DNA of 64,000 nt, taken from positions 372,001 to 436,000 of the forward strand of contig JACJYO010000002.1 of assembly GCA_020636075.1 (NCBI GenBank). Reading direction: 5' to 3'. The notes under the pieces were generated by a model. That model ran no database searches. It was not told the DNA's origin and saw nothing but the letters and a program-made list of their open reading frames with translations. This document shows positions 1 through 9,166 of this stretch, one piece after another; the first letter of the stretch is position 1; each line of letters starts with the position of its first letter. The stretch is from Lewinellaceae bacterium (GTDB taxonomy: Bacteria; Bacteroidota; Bacteroidia; Chitinophagales; Saprospiraceae). The position numbers and the translations under genes are program-made.

Positions 1-383
1 TTTTTCAATTGGATAACATCCAAACTCCAGGAAAAGTAGCCTACGCATTTTATGGCGTCAATGCAGGATGCACCAGTTTACCTATGGAAGCCTTAGTTAC
101 GGTGCTTCCTGTAACGACTGAAGGCATTTTTATTCCGGAGCTTATCACTCCCAACGGCGACGGTTTGAACGATACCTGGGAAATCCTCCTACCGGAAACC
201 GTAACCAACCCGGAGGCCTACGCTGTCCGGTTGTTTAACCGGAATGGCGCGCTGGTTTACGAGGATACGCTAGCGAATAATTTCGATGCAACACCTTATC
301 CTGATGGGGCATACTACTACATAATAACTACCCCGGGCGGCGAGACGCTCCGGGGTGCAGTAACTATCATCCGGCGGCGTTAA
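1..383 (+). CDS. C-terminus of a type IX secreted protein (gliding motility-associated / type B sorting domain), partial
   Basis: The 5' part lies outside the window; the frame is already open at base 3, so no start is assigned. The last ~85 residues form a gliding-motility-associated C-terminal domain: the PELITPNGDGLNDTWEI signature, then VRLFNRNGALVYE, then PDGAYYYIIT, ending in basic residues. In this family the domain directs export across the outer membrane by the type IX secretion system. A PorP/SprF-family gene begins 24 bases downstream, the usual genetic partner of type B cargo. The function of the missing N-terminal part cannot be judged. Confidence 0.9.
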   Translation, partial: FQLDNIQTPGKVAYAFYGVNAGCTSLPMEALVTVLPVTTEGIFIPELITPNGDGLNDTWEILLPETVTNPEAYAVRLFNRNGALVYEDTLANNFDATPYPDGAYYYIITTPGGETLRGAVTIIRRR

Positions 384-407
384 ACTTATTTTTCAAAATA
401 ATCCACC

Positions 408-2393
408 ATGCGTGCATTCCAATACTTACCGATTTTAGTACTCCTGTTGTTTGGTCTGAGCAGTTTACAGGCGCAGCAAACTCCTTTTTTGAATTATTAT
501 ACCTGGAACCCGCGCTTGTTTAATCCTGCGGCGCAGGGGTTCAATCAAGATGGCGAAATAACTGCCGTCTATCGCAGTCAATTTCAAAATCTCGAAGCTG
601 CCGACCGCCCGAACACGTATCTATTTCATGCGGATTTGTCGCCCTGGTTCAACGACCGCATTGGCCTGGCAGCGCAGGTTATCGGCGACAAGGCGCACAT
701 TCTCAGTCGCTTTCAATTTAGTGGCTTTTTTGGATACCATTTGATTCATAACGAACGTATCCGGTTGTCGCTGGGCGCTGCGGCAGGTGTTTTAAATCAA
801 AATTTTGATTTTGAAGGATTGCGACTAAGCGACATTCTCGACCTGTCCGTTTTTTACGGCCAAGCACAAACGACCCAGTTTGATGGTGGGCCAGGGCTTG
901 CGTTTGAATACCGGATTCCACAAGGCTCCTATTTGGCACTGGATATTGCTGCAACGCAACTTTTCAGCAGCGATATTTCAATTGAGGGGGCAAATGCCGC
1001 ACAAAAGGGCGGCTTGTATGACATGATCCCCCACACCCTGGCTAATTTGCGCTTTCGATACATTGGCGATGGCTTTGCCGTGGAACCGAATATCGCATTT
1101 CGGGCACTTTCCGGCGCACGCCCACTTAAGCGTGGCATTTTCGACCTGAATCTCAATGCCTATTTTTTAAAAGAAAACAAGCTTATGGTCGGTGGTGGAT
1201 TACGCACGGATCAGGCGGGATATCACTTCCAACTTGGCATTTCACCAACAACTTATTTACGGCTCATTGCATCGGCTGAATTACACAGCAGCCTTGGCAC
1301 TTCCTATGAATTTGGAGCAAGTTATATCTTTAATAAACCAGCCAAAACGCCACAGGTTGAGGCGCCAAAATTTGATCCATCGAACTCGATCAATCTTCTT
1401 GAAAAACTGGAACAAGACGTTCAGGAATTGGCAAATCAGTTTGATAAACAAGCAGCTATACTTCGAACAGATCAAAATGCAGGAACTGCTACCATAACCG
1501 CCGGGGCCGGATCGACAGACCGCAATTCGAAAGAAATTGCCTCCGATAGCTGTACCAACCAACTAAGCCGGGCAAGTCAAAGCCTGGAAATGCTGCGGCA
1601 GACAGCATCCTCCATAGATGTAAAACGCCTGCAAGCAGAACAACAGGTAAGAAATGTTACCAACGAGGGAGCCAGTGTTTCTGCCGCCTCGTTGGCCAGT
1701 CTGCAAGCTATCAAAGCCCAAAGCGCAGCGGTAAATAGTGCATTGGAAACTTTAAGTAATGCGCAAAATCGATTGGTACAACAATGCGAAGCATTACGCC
1801 CCCCGGTTGATGAGTACAGTTGCATCCGCGATGGCGATGTAAACTGCATAAGTGATTTATTTACAGATGCTTTAAATGCTGTTCCGGATAAACCGGCAGA
1901 CCTTTATCCCATTCGCACCTTTGTTGTGCCTGGTGCCGCTGCCATTACGTATCATTTTCCGGACGATGCAGAATCGTACCAGCTTCCTCCCGGTCAGGCG
2001 GCACTGGCCAATCACCTCATTGCACGTATTCGCCAATTGGAAAAGCAGGGCACCGCGCTGGACCGCATTGCCCTGAGTACTGAATTGCAGGAAGATCAAT
2101 ATACCCTTGGGTATCGCCTGAGCAGTAATTACCGTGGAGAGTTGGGGAACGGGCCCGTAAACTACAGTTTGGTAAATAACGAAAACGGTGAAACCAGCAA
2201 CCAGGTACTCAACATACTGGCCGGCAACCCGATAAGTTTGGAGGTACTCGCAGTGCTGAAATTGATGGCGCTGAAAAAACAACTTGTTGCGGGTGGCATT
2301 CCTCCTGAAAAGATCAGTTTGGAAATCCGCTATAACCACACTGCGAATATCTACCGGGAAGAAACCAAGATGGTATTACGGCTTAGAAACTGA
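408..2393 (+). CDS. PorP/SprF family type IX secretion outer-membrane protein with long C-terminal extension
   Basis: It has a signal peptide (MRAFQYLPILVLLLFGLSSLQA), then the PorP/SprF pattern: QQTPFLNYYTWNPRLFNPAAQG, repeated beta-rich segments with FFGYHL and GLAFEYRIP, and an end near residue 308 at GASYIFNKP. SprF-like proteins help export or anchor adjacent type B cargo, which fits the gene just upstream. Typical members end near 300-330 residues, but this one has 661. Residues ~325-470 are Gln/Ala/Ser-rich and probably helical. Residues ~500-661 have an alternating pattern loosely like an OmpA-type peptidoglycan-binding domain; that assignment is inference. Start ATG at 408. Confidence 0.85.
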   Translation: MRAFQYLPILVLLLFGLSSLQAQQTPFLNYYTWNPRLFNPAAQGFNQDGEITAVYRSQFQNLEAADRPNTYLFHADLSPWFNDRIGLAAQVIGDKAHILSRFQFSGFFGYHLIHNERIRLSLGAAAGVLNQNFDFEGLRLSDILDLSVFYGQAQTTQFDGGPGLAFEYRIPQGSYLALDIAATQLFSSDISIEGANAAQKGGLYDMIPHTLANLRFRYIGDGFAVEPNIAFRALSGARPLKRGIFDLNLNAYFLKENKLMVGGGLRTDQAGYHFQLGISPTTYLRLIASAELHSSLGTSYEFGASYIFNKPAKTPQVEAPKFDPSNSINLLEKLEQDVQELANQFDKQAAILRTDQNAGTATITAGAGSTDRNSKEIASDSCTNQLSRASQSLEMLRQTASSIDVKRLQAEQQVRNVTNEGASVSAASLASLQAIKAQSAAVNSALETLSNAQNRLVQQCEALRPPVDEYSCIRDGDVNCISDLFTDALNAVPDKPADLYPIRTFVVPGAAAITYHFPDDAESYQLPPGQAALANHLIARIRQLEKQGTALDRIALSTELQEDQYTLGYRLSSNYRGELGNGPVNYSLVNNENGETSNQVLNILAGNPISLEVLAVLKLMALKKQLVAGGIPPEKISLEIRYNHTANIYREETKMVLRLRN

Positions 2394-2547
2394 GCCGGGA
2401 AAGGCCCCGGTCCGGAAGCAAGTTAAGTTGACATATTACGATTATCTGCGGCGCAACAAAAATCACTACATTTACGCCGCACTTCTTCGGAGGTGTTTTT
2501 TTGAATCCCCGCTTCGGAGTTGTATTCACTTAAACAATACCGATCGT

Positions 2548-4851
2548 ATGCGTCCACTTATTACCCTGTTTCTGTTTTCCCTGCCTGTTTATTTATTTAG
2601 CCAAAATGCAACCCTTCAAGGTACTGTCACAGACATATCAAGTGGAGAAACCCTGGCTGGCGTAACTGTCCGCGCCGGAGGTCGTGGCACTGCTACTGAC
2701 GCGTTAGGCCAATACCAACTGGAGCTCCCTGCCGGGAACTATGAAGTGACCTTCAACTATACCGGCTACGAAGACCGGGGACTTGCCGCGCGACTGCAAG
2801 CGGGGAAAACGACTACACTGGATGTTCAGCTTGGCGACGCCAACAACCTGCTCCAGCAGGCAACAGTTACTGCCGGCAAGCATGAAAAACCACTGGGTGA
2901 AGTAACTGTTTCACTGGATGTACTTCGCCCGCGGTTGCTGGAAAATGTCAACTCTTCCCAGGTAGATGAATCCCTGGTTAAAATCCCGGGTGTCAGCATT
3001 TTAGACGGTCAGGCCAGTATTCGCGGAGGCGCCGGATTTTCCTATGGCGCCGGCACCCGGGTCTTGATGTTAGTGGACGATATTCCTGCCCTGCAGGTTG
3101 ATGCCGGCTATCCCAACTGGAGCGATTATCCGGTGGAAAATATTAGCCAGATTGAGGTGCTGAAAGGTGCGGCCTCCGCGCTCTATGGTTCATCAGCGAT
3201 GAACGGGATTATTAATATTCGTACTGGTTTTGCTAAGGATAAGCCGGAGACGAATGTGGCTGTTTTCAGTGAAGTTTGGGGTAACCCCAAAAATGAAGAA
3301 GCCAAATGGTGGGGAGATCCGGACACCGGTGGAATCCGTTTGCCCATAGAAACCGGATTTAGCTTTGCACACCGGCGTAAGGAGGGCAAATGGGATATCG
3401 TGTTGGGATCCTATGGGTTGTACCGCGACAGTTATAATAAAGATACCTACAACCGGTACATGCGCGTTACCCCCAATTTGCGCTACCGGGTAAATGAACG
3501 GCTATCGCTTGGCCTTAATACCAATTTCAACTTTGGACGCAGTGGTTCCTTTTTTACCTGGGCCGACGACAGCACGGGCATCTATCGCCCGGGAAACGGC
3601 TCGGCGACCTATACGAAAGGGCGTCTGCGGTTTATGATCGACCCATCCGTTCAATACTTCGATAACGGCGGCAACCGGCACAAGTTCCTTGGCCGGTACT
3701 TCTACGTGCACAATAATAACAGCGACAATCAAAGCAACGATAGCCGGATGCTGTACGGCGAATACCAATACCAGCGTCCAATGAACAGTATTGGCCTCGT
3801 AGCAACTGCCGGCATTGTTGCCATTCGCAGTTCGGTGAAGGCTGAATTGTATAACGGCGATTTTAATTCGCAGAATTATGCCGGCTATCTTCAACTGGAT
3901 TATAAAGCCTTTAACCGACTCAATCTCTCCGGTGGCGTGCGCTATGAACGCAATATTCAGCATAGCCCTGAAATCATTCAAACCGGGCCTATGGAATTCG
4001 ACACCCTCGACAATGGCATTACCAAAGAGGGCAAGCCCGTATACCGGATCGGTGCCAATTATCAAGCCGGCCGGGCTACGTTTTTCCGCGTTTCTTATGG
4101 TCAAGGCTACCGGTACCCGACGATTGCCGAGCGGTTTATCGACACCGGCTTCGGAATCGGAAGGGTGGCGCCTAACCCCAGGCTCGTTTCAGAAACTGGC
4201 TGGACAGCGGAATTGGGCGTCAAGCAGGGATTTGCATTGGGCAAATGGCAAGGATTTATTGATTTGACAACATTCCTGCAGGAATACAGCCAAATGATGG
4301 AGTTTTCGCTGACTAAAATCATCCCTATCGTGTTCAAGTCAACCAATGTCGGCGATACCCGAATCCGAGGATTTGAAGCATCGATAACTGGTCAAGGCGA
4401 ACTCGGCAAGGGCACACTGTATTTGCTTACAGGCTATACCGTTATTGAGCCGAAATACAAGCTAAAGCCCGGTGAGGTTTTTGACCCAACTCCGATTGTC
4501 GGTTATGGATCCTCCGACAGTACCAACGTACTCAAGTACCGTTACCGAAATATGTTTAAGTGGGATGCAGAATATGCCATTGGTGCATTCAGTTTCGGCA
4601 CCTCGGTCCAATATAACAGCCAAATGGAAGCCATTGATAAAATTTTCGAGCTGATTCCGGGAGTACAAAGTTTCAGGAGTCAACACGATAATGGATTCAC
4701 CGTAGTTGACCTGCGAATGTCAAGAAAATTCGGTACACACCTAAAAGTCAGTGCATTATGCGGTAACCTGTTAAACGCAGTTTACTCGGTCCGGCCGGCA
4801 CTACTTGAAGGTCCCAGAAGTTATACCTTGCGATTTGACTGGAAGATGTAA
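2548..4851 (+). CDS. TonB-dependent receptor with carboxypeptidase-like regulatory N-terminal domain
   Basis: Outer-membrane receptor of 767 residues. The ATG at 2548 is chosen because a signal peptide follows directly (MRPLITLFLFSLPVYLFSQ); the open frame extends upstream without export features. Residues ~20-105 are a CarboxypepD_reg-like beta-sandwich (LQGTVTDISSGETLAGVTV, TDALGQYQLELPAGNYEV). Residues ~135-225 are the plug (VDESLVKIPGVSI, SIRGGAGFSYG, QIEVLKGAASALYGSSAMNG). The rest is a barrel ending in RSYTLRFDWKM. The family takes up ligands such as metal chelates, vitamins or glycans; no SusD partner is adjacent, so a glycan locus is unlikely. The ligand is unknown. Confidence 0.88.
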   Translation: MRPLITLFLFSLPVYLFSQNATLQGTVTDISSGETLAGVTVRAGGRGTATDALGQYQLELPAGNYEVTFNYTGYEDRGLAARLQAGKTTTLDVQLGDANNLLQQATVTAGKHEKPLGEVTVSLDVLRPRLLENVNSSQVDESLVKIPGVSILDGQASIRGGAGFSYGAGTRVLMLVDDIPALQVDAGYPNWSDYPVENISQIEVLKGAASALYGSSAMNGIINIRTGFAKDKPETNVAVFSEVWGNPKNEEAKWWGDPDTGGIRLPIETGFSFAHRRKEGKWDIVLGSYGLYRDSYNKDTYNRYMRVTPNLRYRVNERLSLGLNTNFNFGRSGSFFTWADDSTGIYRPGNGSATYTKGRLRFMIDPSVQYFDNGGNRHKFLGRYFYVHNNNSDNQSNDSRMLYGEYQYQRPMNSIGLVATAGIVAIRSSVKAELYNGDFNSQNYAGYLQLDYKAFNRLNLSGGVRYERNIQHSPEIIQTGPMEFDTLDNGITKEGKPVYRIGANYQAGRATFFRVSYGQGYRYPTIAERFIDTGFGIGRVAPNPRLVSETGWTAELGVKQGFALGKWQGFIDLTTFLQEYSQMMEFSLTKIIPIVFKSTNVGDTRIRGFEASITGQGELGKGTLYLLTGYTVIEPKYKLKPGEVFDPTPIVGYGSSDSTNVLKYRYRNMFKWDAEYAIGAFSFGTSVQYNSQMEAIDKIFELIPGVQSFRSQHDNGFTVVDLRMSRKFGTHLKVSALCGNLLNAVYSVRPALLEGPRSYTLRFDWKM

Positions 4852-4866
4852 TCATTCGATTAGCAA

Positions 4867-4901
4867 CATGACGCGGGTATTATGCCTTTACCCGCGTCAT
4901 G
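4867..4901 (+). terminator. stem-loop after the TonB receptor gene
   Basis: A perfect 13-bp inverted repeat (CATGACGCGGGTA / TACCCGCGTCATG) with a 9-base loop begins 15 bases after the receptor stop codon. No clear U-tract follows, so it may be a terminator or an mRNA 3'-end stabiliser. Confidence 0.6.
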
Positions 4902-4927
4902 CACTGGTTTGGTAAAAAATCTTTATT

Positions 4928-5494
4928 TTGAAAAAAAGAATTGCTGTAATCCTGATCATAGCCTCGGCCTTGTTTGGACAGATGCGTTGTTCGCAATCTT
5001 CCGGATCCGGCCAATCTACAGAAAAACAACCCGAAGAGAAGCAATCGGAAGCCAAACCTTCAATACCAATTTTTCAACTTAGCCCAGCCCCACCGCCAAG
5101 CACACCGCAAAGCGACTGGTGCCGGATTCAGGGAGGCGAAAATGTATTGATCAATGCAGAGCGGGTAAACACCAATCGCCGCTATTTTTATTTACCTCAG
5201 GGGATAACCATGCTCTCGGTAGGCTACCCTACTCTCGCGGCTACCCTGTTCCTCAAGCCATTGTCAAATGGCAATGTGGAAGTCTTTACTGGCGCAAACT
5301 TTCCGACATGCCTTTCGCGGCCATCCTACCTCAGCCCCGCTGGTGGGAGTGCACAAATGCGTTATAACAATCAACAAGACATTGAATTCAGTCTTGAATT
5401 ACAAGTTGAGAACAATTATCCCAAAATCACCATTGAGCAGGGTATAAAGTACAACTATGGCATGAGCGTCGTTCATTGTCTGGAATGCCAATAA
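4928..5494 (+). CDS. small exported protein of unknown function
   Basis: 188 residues beginning with a TTG codon that gives a good export signal (KKR, then IAVILIIASALFG). A Cys follows at QMRCSQSS, but the box before it is not a good lipobox. Residues ~22-60 are a Gln/Glu/Lys/Pro/Ser-rich linker, typical of exported proteins that need reach. The rest is a compact domain with WCRIQGGENVLINAE, ITMLSVGYPTLAATLFL and paired cysteines near the end (VHCLECQ). No family is recognised. The gene stands alone between the receptor stem-loop and the promoter at 5542. The TTG start is the main uncertainty, since no ATG gives a full signal peptide. Confidence 0.6.
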   Translation: MKKRIAVILIIASALFGQMRCSQSSGSGQSTEKQPEEKQSEAKPSIPIFQLSPAPPPSTPQSDWCRIQGGENVLINAERVNTNRRYFYLPQGITMLSVGYPTLAATLFLKPLSNGNVEVFTGANFPTCLSRPSYLSPAGGSAQMRYNNQQDIEFSLELQVENNYPKITIEQGIKYNYGMSVVHCLECQ

Positions 5495-5541
5495 TCCCGT
5501 AAAAAAATTTAAAGCTTTTTACGCGCAGCAGGGGATTTGAC

Positions 5542-5549
5542 TACATTTG
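5542..5549 (+). promoter_or_regulatory. Bacteroidota -7 box for the 5575 gene
   Basis: TACATTTG matches the TAnnTTTG consensus and lies 25 bases before the ATG at 5575. A T-run at 5515-5520 sits at about the right distance for a weak -33 element. Confidence 0.6.
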
Positions 5550-5574
5550 CGCCCATTCACAATTCTTAGCATTT

Positions 5575-6189
5575 ATGTTTACCATAAACATTTATCTGCG
5601 GTTGGCCCTCATAGTGGTGGGTATTCTCAGTGGAATCGGTCTGTGGATAGGCTATGGCTTCTGGTACGGATTTCCATTTCTGTTAATCGGCATTTTTTTA
5701 CTAATTGGTTATCTGATGCTTGGAACCATTATGTCGACGAACCTGCTCATGAGCCAATCCCGTTTTCAGGAGGCCGAGGACCGGCTGAAGCTTACTTTTT
5801 TCCCGGGAATCCTGCTTGTCGGGTACAAAGGCGTTTTTTACATGACACATGGTGCGATTGCCATGCAGAAAAAAGATTTGACCACCGGAGAAACGTTTCT
5901 GAAAAAAGCATTGGACGCTGGTTTGCCGTCCGATAATGAACGGGGAGCGGCGCTGCTTCAACTCGCGATGATCAATGCATCCAAAAACAATCCGCAGGTT
6001 GCTCAAAAATACATGGCGGAAATCAAAAAACTGAATATCACCGAAGCCATGCTCAAAGAGCAGGTAAAGGATATGGAGAAGCAATTTAAGCAAATGCGCC
6101 AGTCCATGAATCCCAGCATGCTGGGCATGGTGGGCAAAGGTGGCTTCCGTGGCGGCGGTGGCAAACGCAAGATGCCCCGGATGAAATAA
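5575..6189 (+). CDS. membrane protein with two N-terminal helices and a short TPR-like region
   Basis: 204 residues. Two hydrophobic helices (~8-30 and ~33-52) open the protein and a hydrophobic stretch follows near 75-90. Residues ~88-150 resemble tetratricopeptide helices: AIAMQKKDLTTGETFLKKAL, then ERGAALLQLAMINASKNNPQVA. A charged helix follows and a Gly/Arg/Lys/Met-rich tail (KGGFRGGGGKRKMPRMK). No named family is recognised. It precedes the transhydrogenase genes by 60 bases on the same strand and could be co-transcribed, although a palindrome at 6217 suggests a separate control point. A cytoplasmic scaffold anchored in the inner membrane is only a guess. Confidence 0.65.
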   Translation: MFTINIYLRLALIVVGILSGIGLWIGYGFWYGFPFLLIGIFLLIGYLMLGTIMSTNLLMSQSRFQEAEDRLKLTFFPGILLVGYKGVFYMTHGAIAMQKKDLTTGETFLKKALDAGLPSDNERGAALLQLAMINASKNNPQVAQKYMAEIKKLNITEAMLKEQVKDMEKQFKQMRQSMNPSMLGMVGKGGFRGGGGKRKMPRMK

Positions 6190-6216
6190 AAAACAATCAT
6201 TCAGACCAAAAAAGAC

Positions 6217-6230
6217 TTATCACCTGATAA
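6217..6230. promoter_or_regulatory. perfect palindrome upstream of the transhydrogenase operon
   Basis: TTATCA-CC-TGATAA has 6-bp arms and a 2-base spacer and ends 19 bases before the pntAA start. Its symmetry and place fit an operator or a regulator site, but no regulator is identified. Confidence 0.4.
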
Positions 6231-6249
6231 TCAATTAGCTCTCAAACTC

Positions 6250-7365
6250 ATGCAGATAGGCATTCCAAAAGAAACATACCCCGGAGAAAAACGCACCGTT
6301 GTCATACCGCAAGATGTCGCCCGACTCATCAAACTAGGTGCATCCGTTACTATTGAATCTGGCCTGGGAGATGGCATTCGCGCCTCTGATGCGGAATATG
6401 AAAAAGCCGGAGCAACCGTAAGCAAAGACCGCGCCGCCATCCTTGGTGGAAGCGATATTGTTCTACGGTTACGCAAACCCGATCCTTCCGAGGTCAAGCT
6501 ATTGCGCAAAGGTTGTATCCACATCAGCTATCTCGATCCATTCAATGAGCGCGAATTACTGGAACTACTGGCAAAGCAGGGCGTAAGCGCGATTTCCATG
6601 GAGCTTATTCCGCGCAGTACCCGTGCCCAAAAAATGGACTCCCTGAGTTCACAAGCCAGTTTGGCTGGTTATACTGCTGTTGTACTGGCAGCTGAATATT
6701 TGGACAAAACACTTCCGATGATGACCACACCTGCCGGCACCATCAATCCGTGCCGGGTGTTTATTGTGGGTGCCGGTGTGGCTGGTTTGCAAGCCATTGC
6801 AACGGCTAAGCGCCTGGGTGCCCGTGTGGATGCATTTGATACACGCCCGGCTGTTGCAGAGCAAGTTCGTTCTTTGGGTGCTCGATTTTTTGAAATCGAC
6901 CTGGGCGAAACCGGCCAGACCAAAGACGGCTATGCCAAAGCACTTACCGAGGATCAACTAAAAATCCAACGGGATGCAATGGCCAAGCAATGCTCCATAA
7001 GCGATGTGGTCATCACTACTGCACAAGTATTCGGCCGGAAAGCGCCACTCATTATTACCAAAGAAATGGTTGCTGGCATGCGCCCGGGTAGTATTATAGT
7101 TGACCTGGCGGTTGAAACCGGTGGCAACGTAGCGGGAGCTGAACTGGGTAAAGAAGTGGACGTAAACGGCGTGCGAATTCTGGGCTTTGAAAATATGGCT
7201 GGGCGCGTGCCCGTAGATGCCAGCCAGATGTACTCGGCAAACTTGTACAATCTGATTGATGAGTTTTGGGATAAGGAAGCCAAAACACTTCCATTAAATC
7301 TGGACGATGATATTATCCAAAGTTGCCTGATCACCCATGACGGCAAAGTCACAAGGGAGTTTTAA
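6250..7365 (+). CDS. pntAA: NAD(P) transhydrogenase subunit alpha 1 (soluble NAD(H)-binding part)
   Basis: 371 residues, the soluble NAD(H)-binding subunit of the proton-translocating transhydrogenase that moves hydride between NADH and NADP+. Seen: the AlaDH/PNT N-terminal start GIPKETYPGEKRTVVIP; a Rossmann motif near residue 170 (VFIVGAGVAGLQA) with an acidic end at DAFDTRP; the PNT region QVFGRKAPLIITKEMV; and VDLAVETGGN. It lacks membrane helices, as expected for the split three-gene form in which the alpha subunit is two proteins. pntAB and pntB follow on the same strand, so these form an operon. Start ATG at 6250, 19 bases after a palindrome. Confidence 0.95.
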   Translation: MQIGIPKETYPGEKRTVVIPQDVARLIKLGASVTIESGLGDGIRASDAEYEKAGATVSKDRAAILGGSDIVLRLRKPDPSEVKLLRKGCIHISYLDPFNERELLELLAKQGVSAISMELIPRSTRAQKMDSLSSQASLAGYTAVVLAAEYLDKTLPMMTTPAGTINPCRVFIVGAGVAGLQAIATAKRLGARVDAFDTRPAVAEQVRSLGARFFEIDLGETGQTKDGYAKALTEDQLKIQRDAMAKQCSISDVVITTAQVFGRKAPLIITKEMVAGMRPGSIIVDLAVETGGNVAGAELGKEVDVNGVRILGFENMAGRVPVDASQMYSANLYNLIDEFWDKEAKTLPLNLDDDIIQSCLITHDGKVTREF

Positions 7366-7428
7366 TTCTGTGGACGATAAGAACCCCATTGACTGGACAC
7401 AACAATTTGACAACACACAATATCTGTT

Positions 7429-7716
7429 ATGGAAGTTCTAGTTTTTTTACTTTTCATCCTGGTGCTCTCCATTTTCCTTGGCTTCGAAGTAATTTCCAAA
7501 GTGCCGTCTTTGCTGCACACTCCACTCATGTCGGGCTCGAATGCGATTTCTGGCATTACGGTGGTAGGCGCAATGATTGCCGCAGGATTAGGCGAGGGAA
7601 ATGATCTGGCAGCCATGCTCGGAGGAGCAGCCGTAGGCTTTGCCATGATCAATGTAATGGGTGGCTACTTTGTTACCGATCGTATGCTTAATATGTTCAA
7701 GAAAAAAGACAAATAA
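7429..7716 (+). CDS. pntAB: NAD(P) transhydrogenase subunit alpha 2 (membrane part)
   Basis: 95 residues with about three hydrophobic helices: MEVLVFLLFILVLSIFLGFE, ISGITVVGAMIAAG, and AAMLGGAAVGFAMINVMGGY. The stretch VPSLLHTPLMSGSNAISG is characteristic of the alpha-subunit membrane domain (the 4TM_PNT_C type), which together with PntB forms the proton path in the inner membrane. It lies between pntAA (63-base gap) and pntB (2-base gap), so its role is fixed by context as well as by sequence. It ends in a Lys-rich tail. Confidence 0.94.
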   Translation: MEVLVFLLFILVLSIFLGFEVISKVPSLLHTPLMSGSNAISGITVVGAMIAAGLGEGNDLAAMLGGAAVGFAMINVMGGYFVTDRMLNMFKKKDK

Positions 7717-7718
7717 GG

Positions 7719-9107
7719 ATGGGCCTCGAATCACTACTCAACATCGTTTATATCCTGTCTGCCATCACCTTTATCCTTGGATTTAAGTTGATGAGCAGCC
7801 CGGTTTCAGCCCGCCGTGGCAACATTATTTCTGCTATAGGCATGGGGGCTGCCATAATCGCTACTTTTTTATTTCCGGAGGTTGTCCGTTATCAATATAT
7901 CGTAATCGGTATGATTTCCGGTAGCGCCATCGGCTTATTGTTTGCCTATCGGACACCAATGACCGGAATGCCGCAAATGGTCGGTTTGCTCAATGGATTT
8001 GGCGGCACGGCCAGTTTGCTGGTTGCATGGGCAGAATTTATGGCGCACCCGCATCAAACCTATTTCGGCGGCGCTATTTTGTGGCTGACCGCGATCATCG
8101 GCGCCGTCACTTTTTCCGGATCCATGGTAGCTTGGGCCAAACTTGAAGAGAAATTCATTTCAGGTAAGCCGATTATGTACACCGGCCAACGCTATGTCAC
8201 CATGGCAGTTCTCCTTGGAATTGCAGGGCTAGGCGCTTTGTTCGCAATGAATACTGCGGCCCCGGAAGCAACACCCTATTTAGGTGTTATCACAGCACTT
8301 GCGCTCATCCTGGGTATTTTGCTGGTTATTCCGATTGGCGGAGCTGATATGCCCGTGGTTATTTGTCTCCTGAACAGTTATTCCGGTATGGCAGCTTGTG
8401 CATCCGGCTTTATTGTACAAAACAACCTACTCATCGTAGCTGGCGCAATTGTTGGCGCCAGTGGTATCATCCTTACACTGATCATGTGCAAGGCTATGAA
8501 CCGTTCGGTAGCCAACGTATTCCTTGGTGGATTTGGCTCCGGTGTGCAGGCCAGTGGCATGGAAGTCGTCGGTGAGATCAAACCTGTTAAAGCCGATGAG
8601 GCTTATTTGATGCTTGAAGCCGCCAACAGCGTGGTGATTGTACCAGGTTACGGTTTGGCCGTCTCCCAGGCACAGCACGCGGTACGGGAACTGATGGAGG
8701 CGATGGAGAAAAATGGTACCGAGGTGCGTTTTGCCATTCACCCTGTGGCAGGGCGTATGCCAGGACACATGAACGTTTTGCTGGCTGAAGCAAACATTTC
8801 CTACGATGCAATGGTGGAAATGGACGCCGTCAACCCAACGATGGAAACGGTGGATGTTTGTATGATCATTGGTGCAAACGACGTTGTGAACCCTGCAGCC
8901 CAAGAGGATAAAGCCAGTCCGCTTTGGGGAATGCCGATCATCGAATCGCACCGGGCCCGCACGGTAATTGTCATGAAACGCTCCATGGGTAAAGGTTTTG
9001 CCGGTGTAGAAAACCCCTTGTTTTTCCGGAACAATACCCGCATGCTCTTCGGCGATGCCAAAGCAAGCTTACAGGCGCTTGTAAATGAATTTAAAGGAGG
9101 CGCCTGA
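7719..9107 (+). CDS. pntB: NAD(P) transhydrogenase subunit beta
   Basis: 462 residues, the beta subunit with the remaining proton-channel helices and the NADP(H)-binding domain. The N-terminal ~265 residues hold about eight or nine hydrophobic helices (GLLNGFGGTASLLVAWAEF; PVVICLLNSYSGMAACASG). The C-terminal domain has the NADP fold: PGYGLAVSQAQHAVRELMEA near 310, HPVAGRMPGHMNVLLAEA, IGANDVVNPAAQ near 385, and MKRSMGKGFAGVEN. All are family hallmarks. The start is 2 bases after the pntAB stop. A strong bidirectional terminator closes the operon. Confidence 0.96.
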   Translation: MGLESLLNIVYILSAITFILGFKLMSSPVSARRGNIISAIGMGAAIIATFLFPEVVRYQYIVIGMISGSAIGLLFAYRTPMTGMPQMVGLLNGFGGTASLLVAWAEFMAHPHQTYFGGAILWLTAIIGAVTFSGSMVAWAKLEEKFISGKPIMYTGQRYVTMAVLLGIAGLGALFAMNTAAPEATPYLGVITALALILGILLVIPIGGADMPVVICLLNSYSGMAACASGFIVQNNLLIVAGAIVGASGIILTLIMCKAMNRSVANVFLGGFGSGVQASGMEVVGEIKPVKADEAYLMLEAANSVVIVPGYGLAVSQAQHAVRELMEAMEKNGTEVRFAIHPVAGRMPGHMNVLLAEANISYDAMVEMDAVNPTMETVDVCMIIGANDVVNPAAQEDKASPLWGMPIIESHRARTVIVMKRSMGKGFAGVENPLFFRNNTRMLFGDAKASLQALVNEFKGGA

Positions 9108-9108
9108 T

Positions 9109-9166
9109 AAAAAAAAATGAAGCGCCCGGAGTCGTTAATTGATACGTTCCGGGCTCTTCATTTTTT
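9109..9166. terminator. bidirectional terminator between pntB and the VOC gene
   Basis: A long stem (AATGAAG-C-GCCCGGA with TCCGGGC-T-CTTCATT, one mismatch) is flanked by an A-run on the left and a T-run on the right, so it can end transcripts from both sides. It overlaps the stop codon of the convergent VOC gene. Confidence 0.9.

Noticed and set aside
3502..4104. 200-codon minus-strand frame inside the TonB receptor gene
   Set aside because: The receptor frame is continuous with a plug and barrel; the antisense frame has no export signal or family match.
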